Under the pieces are notes generated by a model. The model was not told the origin of the DNA. It saw nothing but the letters and a program-made list of their open reading frames with translations, and did no database searches. A stretch of DNA of 64,000 bases, taken from positions 1-64,000 of the forward strand of contig NZ_JAYGHY010000003.1 of NCBI RefSeq assembly GCF_034931305.1. The letters run 5' to 3'. Shown here piece by piece: positions 61,176-64,000 of the stretch (within the stretch, counting starts at the first letter, position 1; each line of letters begins with the position of its first letter). The position numbers were made by a program, and so were the translations under genes. Source of the stretch: Cyanobium gracile_A. Lineage in GTDB: Bacteria; Cyanobacteriota; Cyanobacteriia; PCC-6307; Cyanobiaceae.

Positions 61176-61193
61176 GGAGCCGGGAGGCCGGCT
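61176..61193. repeat. Second hairpin in the asnB-carbamoyltransferase gap
   Basis: GAGCCGG (61176-61182) pairs with CCGGCTC (61187-61193) around the four-base loop GAGG. It lies 22 bases from the ten-base inverted repeat, and two stable stems in one 256-base gap suggest an intercistronic structure. Confidence 0.45.
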
Positions 61194-61336
61194 CTCAGGA
61201 TCGGATCGGCCTCGACATCCCCGAATGGAAGGACGGAACACGGGAGCCAATGACCCGGCGGGTTGGGCATCCAGCGGCAGCCGGATCCTAGGGGACATGT
61301 CCAGGGGCAACCTGAGGGCGCAAGGCGGCGTGTCGT

Positions 61337-63157
61337 TCACGGGTGTGGGGCCGCAGACAGGCTGACGCCGAGGTGAACCTCCAGCCAGTGCTGCAGCACC
61401 ATCAGGCTCCAGCGCCGGTACCAGGGCGCCAGGTCGATTCCCCGGGGGGTCGTGGGCAGTCGCAGGGCCAGGGGTGAGGCCGGGTCGTCGAGCCACAACT
61501 GGAACGGGAAGCGGAACCCCTGCTTGGGGCGGTTCAGAAACCAGCCGGGCAGCTCCGGCAGGCTGTCCGCCAGCAGCTGCTTGCCTTCCGCCAGCCGCAG
61601 GGCGGCGGGGATCGGCGCCAGCCGGCGCTGCAGCTGGGCATCGACCAGGGGCAGGCGCAATTCCAGGCCGGCAGCCATGGCCATCACATCGCTGTCCGGC
61701 AGCAGCTGGTTGCGCAGGTAGCGGGTGCCTTCCAGCCAGGCCACCCCTTCGCGCCCGCCCGGTGCCTCTCCCCCGCCAGCTTCGCCGGCCGCCGGCGCGC
61801 CAGGAGAGGCGCTGAGCCCCCAGTGCGCCAGTAGGCGCTCGGTTTCGGTGGGGGAGAACAGTCCCCGGAAACATCCGTAGGCCTGGCCGAGAGACGCGGG
61901 GGCCTCCAGCAACCCCGTGATCCGCTGCAGCCTGGCCCGGCGCCCCTGGGGCAGCCGGTGCAGGAGCCACGCCGCCGGCGGACCGGCCGGCCCGATGCGG
62001 CGGCGCCAGCGGCAGAGTTTCGGCACCATCCGGAAGCTGGGGTAGCCCCCGAACAGTTCATCGCCGCCAAGACCGGAGAGGGCCACCTTCAGCCCGTGTT
62101 CCGTGGCCAGCCGGGCCACACACCAGGTGTTGTATCCGTCGATGGAGGGCTGGTCCTGGCTGGCCAGGAAGGCGGGCAGCCACTGCCGGGCCTGGTCGGC
62201 CGTGAGGTTCAGGGGCGTGTGATGGGCCCCGAAGTGAGCGGCGATGCGGCCCGCCGGCCCGGATTCATCGAAGCCGTCGGCTCCTGCCGCCTCGAACCCG
62301 ATGGTGAAGGTGTGCAGGCCCCGGGGTGCCAGCGCCAGCAGGGAGGCGGAGTCGAGTCCGGCGCTGAGGAACAGCCCCACGGGCACATCGCTGACCATGT
62401 GGGCGGCCACGGAGTCCTCGAGCGCCGAGCGGGTGAGGGCCACGGCCTCGGCCGCCGTCATGCCGGTGTCGGTGGTGGCACCGGCGAGGCTCTCTGGCAG
62501 GGCCCCCCAGGGATGCACGGCGAGCTCACCCTCGCGCCAGCTGGCGGCGTGGCCGCAGGGCAGGCGCTGGACCCCTGCCACCATGGTGGCGGGCTCCGGC
62601 ACCGATCCGGTGGCCAGGTAGCGAGCCAGGGACTGGCGATCCAGCTCGGGCTGCTGTGGATCCGCCGCCAGCAAGGCCCGCAGTTCCGAGGCGAAGGACA
62701 GGGACCCCCCAGCACCGCTGCGCAGGTAGAGGGGTTTGATGCCGTGGGGATCACGGGCGAGCAGGGCGCTGCGCTCGCGGCTGTCGTACAGGCAGAAGGC
62801 GAACATGCCGCGCAACGCCTCCAGCCCGTCCCGTCCCCAGCGGATCAGCCAGGCCAGCAGCACCTCGGTGTCGCCGCTGCCTCGGAACTGCTGCCCCTCC
62901 GCTTCCAGCCGGCGGCGCAGCTCGGCGTGGTTGTAGATCTCGCCGTTGAAGACCAGCTGCCAGCGGCCGCAGGGGGAGGCCATCGGCTGGTGGCCCAGGG
63001 GAGAGAGGTCCAGGATCGCCAGGCGCCGGTGGACCAGGCAGGCGCCGGCGTCCTGCCAGACGCCGGCGTCATCGGGTCCCCGGTGGGCGAGGCGGGGGCC
63101 GACCCTGGCGGCGAAGTCGCCCGGTTCCCGGCCCAGCTGGCCCGCGATGCCGCACAT
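61337..63157 (-). CDS. asnB: Asparagine synthase (glutamine-hydrolysing), AsnB type
   Basis: Amidotransferase/ATP-dependent amide-forming enzyme with an Ntn glutaminase domain and an AsnB synthetase domain. It has 606 residues. Cys2 is exposed in MCGIAGQLGREPGD; HRGPDDAGVW, LVFNGEIYNHAEL and RGSGDTEVLLAWL are the glutaminase pocket. The synthetase PPi loop is LSAGLDSASLLAL, followed by ALSGLGGDELFGGYPSFRM. ATG at 63157 gives the Met-Cys start. In glycan clusters such enzymes often amidate sugars rather than make asparagine, so the specificity here is open. It follows the GT4 gene by five bases. A 256-base gap with two hairpins separates it from the carbamoyltransferase. Confidence 0.93.
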   Translation of the reverse strand: MCGIAGQLGREPGDFAARVGPRLAHRGPDDAGVWQDAGACLVHRRLAILDLSPLGHQPMASPCGRWQLVFNGEIYNHAELRRRLEAEGQQFRGSGDTEVLLAWLIRWGRDGLEALRGMFAFCLYDSRERSALLARDPHGIKPLYLRSGAGGSLSFASELRALLAADPQQPELDRQSLARYLATGSVPEPATMVAGVQRLPCGHAASWREGELAVHPWGALPESLAGATTDTGMTAAEAVALTRSALEDSVAAHMVSDVPVGLFLSAGLDSASLLALAPRGLHTFTIGFEAAGADGFDESGPAGRIAAHFGAHHTPLNLTADQARQWLPAFLASQDQPSIDGYNTWCVARLATEHGLKVALSGLGGDELFGGYPSFRMVPKLCRWRRRIGPAGPPAAWLLHRLPQGRRARLQRITGLLEAPASLGQAYGCFRGLFSPTETERLLAHWGLSASPGAPAAGEAGGGEAPGGREGVAWLEGTRYLRNQLLPDSDVMAMAAGLELRLPLVDAQLQRRLAPIPAALRLAEGKQLLADSLPELPGWFLNRPKQGFRFPFQLWLDDPASPLALRLPTTPRGIDLAPWYRRWSLMVLQHWLEVHLGVSLSAAPHP

Positions 63158-63162
63158 CCGCT

Positions 63163-64000
63163 CTAGGCCTCCAGGTGGGCCCGAAAGGTGCGGCGGGCCG
63201 CCTCCGGGCTGGCCTGCTCCCGCACCCAGGCCAGCGCCCCAGCGGAGAGGCGGTCGCGGAGGCCGCGATCGGCACAGACCGCCGCGATCGCCGCCGCCAT
63301 GGCGGTGGGCTCGTTGGCCACCAGCTGGCCCGTGCAGCCGGCGATCACGTAATCCTCGGGGCCGCCACAGCGGGTGCTGACCACGGGGACCCCGCAGGCC
63401 ATCGCCTCGAGGGCCGCGATGCAGAGGCCCTCCTGGTGGGAGGGGATCACAAACAGATCCAGTTCCTGCAGCACCTCCGCCAGGGCGCTGGGGCCAAGAC
63501 AAGGGTGGCACTGCACCCGTCCTTCGAGTCCCATCGCCGCCAGGGGGCCCTCAAGGCGATGGACGTCCTGTTCGCCCGCCAGGACGAGTTGCACCGGACG
63601 CCCCCCCGCGACGAGTCGGGCCACGGCCTCGAGCAACAGGGTGATGTGTTTGCGCGGGTCGCCATAGCGACCGGCAAAGCCAATGCGCCAGGGCACCAGG
63701 CGATCGGGGGCGGGATGGAAAATGGCGGGATTCACCGGCATGCGCATCACCCCGTCCATGGGGCGGTGGGCGATGGCCTCAAGGGCCGCTGCCGTGTAGC
63801 CGCTCAACGCCAGGATCCTCCCCCGGGGGGCCTGGAGCACCTGACGTTCCAGCCGTCGCAGCACCGGGCCGTTGAGGCTCCGGTCAAGCAGCCGCCTCGG
63901 CCTGGAGAAGCGTTTGACGCGGTCGACCCGGTCGTCCTGCCAGGGGGTGGCCACCCAGGCCAGAAAGGGGATCCCCAGCCTGGCGAAGGGGGTGGCGCAG
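63163..64000 (-). CDS. Family 4 glycosyltransferase, 5' partial
   Basis: GT-B glycosyltransferase cut by the right edge. The frame is open to base 64000 (ATPFARLGIPFLAWVATPWQ is readable at the edge), so the N-terminal part lies outside. Visible motifs are GRILALSGYTAAALEAIAHR, IGFAGRYGDPRKHITLLLEA, VQLVLAGEQDVHRLEGPLAA and the family E-x7-E region FVIPSHQEGLCIAALEAMAC followed by GVPVVSTRCGGPEDYV. These mark GT4 retaining enzymes. It is five bases upstream of asnB on the same strand and starts the leftward polysaccharide operon as far as seen. Sugar unknown. Confidence 0.9.
   Translation of the reverse strand, partial: CATPFARLGIPFLAWVATPWQDDRVDRVKRFSRPRRLLDRSLNGPVLRRLERQVLQAPRGRILALSGYTAAALEAIAHRPMDGVMRMPVNPAIFHPAPDRLVPWRIGFAGRYGDPRKHITLLLEAVARLVAGGRPVQLVLAGEQDVHRLEGPLAAMGLEGRVQCHPCLGPSALAEVLQELDLFVIPSHQEGLCIAALEAMACGVPVVSTRCGGPEDYVIAGCTGQLVANEPTAMAAAIAAVCADRGLRDRLSAGALAWVREQASPEAARRTFRAHLEA

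Noticed and set aside
59557..61365. A long open frame antisense to the carbamoyltransferase.
   Set aside because: It mirrors the carbamoyltransferase with no recognisable protein character.

Overview
The window is GC-rich chromosomal DNA from a unicellular cyanobacterium, most likely a picocyanobacterium of the Synechococcus/Cyanobium group. The evidence is a CpcS/CpeS-type phycobiliprotein lyase, a plastid-type pyruvate dehydrogenase E2, a ThiD2-ThiE fusion, several families largely confined to cyanobacteria (DUF3122, DUF3611, TIGR03792, DUF1517), a cyanoexosortase, and scattered copies of the HIP1 octamer GCGATCGC. An iron-type superoxide dismutase rather than the nickel enzyme would fit a freshwater or brackish lineage. 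Genes are tightly packed, and many neighbours share four-base start/stop overlaps (ATGA or GTGA). I found one tRNA and no rRNA, insertion sequence, prophage or CRISPR array. The organism call is inference from gene content.

Layout. 1-8.2 kb: end of pdhC, queA, sodB, an anchored FKBP-type PPIase, a phasin-like coiled coil, lnt, and two tandem MscS-type channels. 8.2-14.9 kb is an accessory block: a coiled-coil protein, an AraC-type regulator overlapping a secreted pilin-like protein, then a divergent pair encoding a formylglycine-generating enzyme and a sulfatase. 15-22 kb: an APC permease, tRNA-Ala(GGC), lexA, argF, a GT39-like glycosyltransferase and ftsH. 22-24.7 kb: a SRAP-Nif11-DUF427 run and a low-GC GT61 glycosyltransferase. 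24.7-31.1 kb: an operon GH116 glucosidase, DUF3122, ribD, GT61, then a divergent OafA-type acyltransferase.

31-45.5 kb is mainly housekeeping: cobL; the pheS, nadK, atypical response regulator, DUF192 series; surE; ribF; ThiD2-ThiE and thiS; and a six-gene leftward run era, phycobilin lyase, trmD, ispF, TIGR03792, larB. 45.5-64 kb is a large surface-polysaccharide region: an outer-membrane protein, a Pro/Ala-rich envelope protein, a Wza-like exporter, a Wzc-like co-polymerase/kinase, a CX5R phosphatase, an exosortase with its partner protein, a WbpM/CapD-like dehydratase, a WecA-like initiating transferase, an epimerase-like protein, a YdcF-like protein, a GT2, a carbamoyltransferase, an asparagine synthase and a GT4 cut by the window end.

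How it fits together: the last 18 kb looks like one envelope-glycan programme. Lipid-linked repeat units would be initiated by the WecA-like enzyme, elaborated by GT2/GT4, decorated by carbamoyl and amide groups, and exported through Wza/Wzc. The CX5R phosphatase may replace the usual Wzb, and the exosortase may process surface proteins. The most unusual loci are the exported FGE/sulfatase pair with a nearby AraC regulator, the kinase with an altered Walker A motif next to a phosphatase, the response regulator that has lost its phosphorylation residues, and ThiS with a residue beyond its C-terminal glycines.
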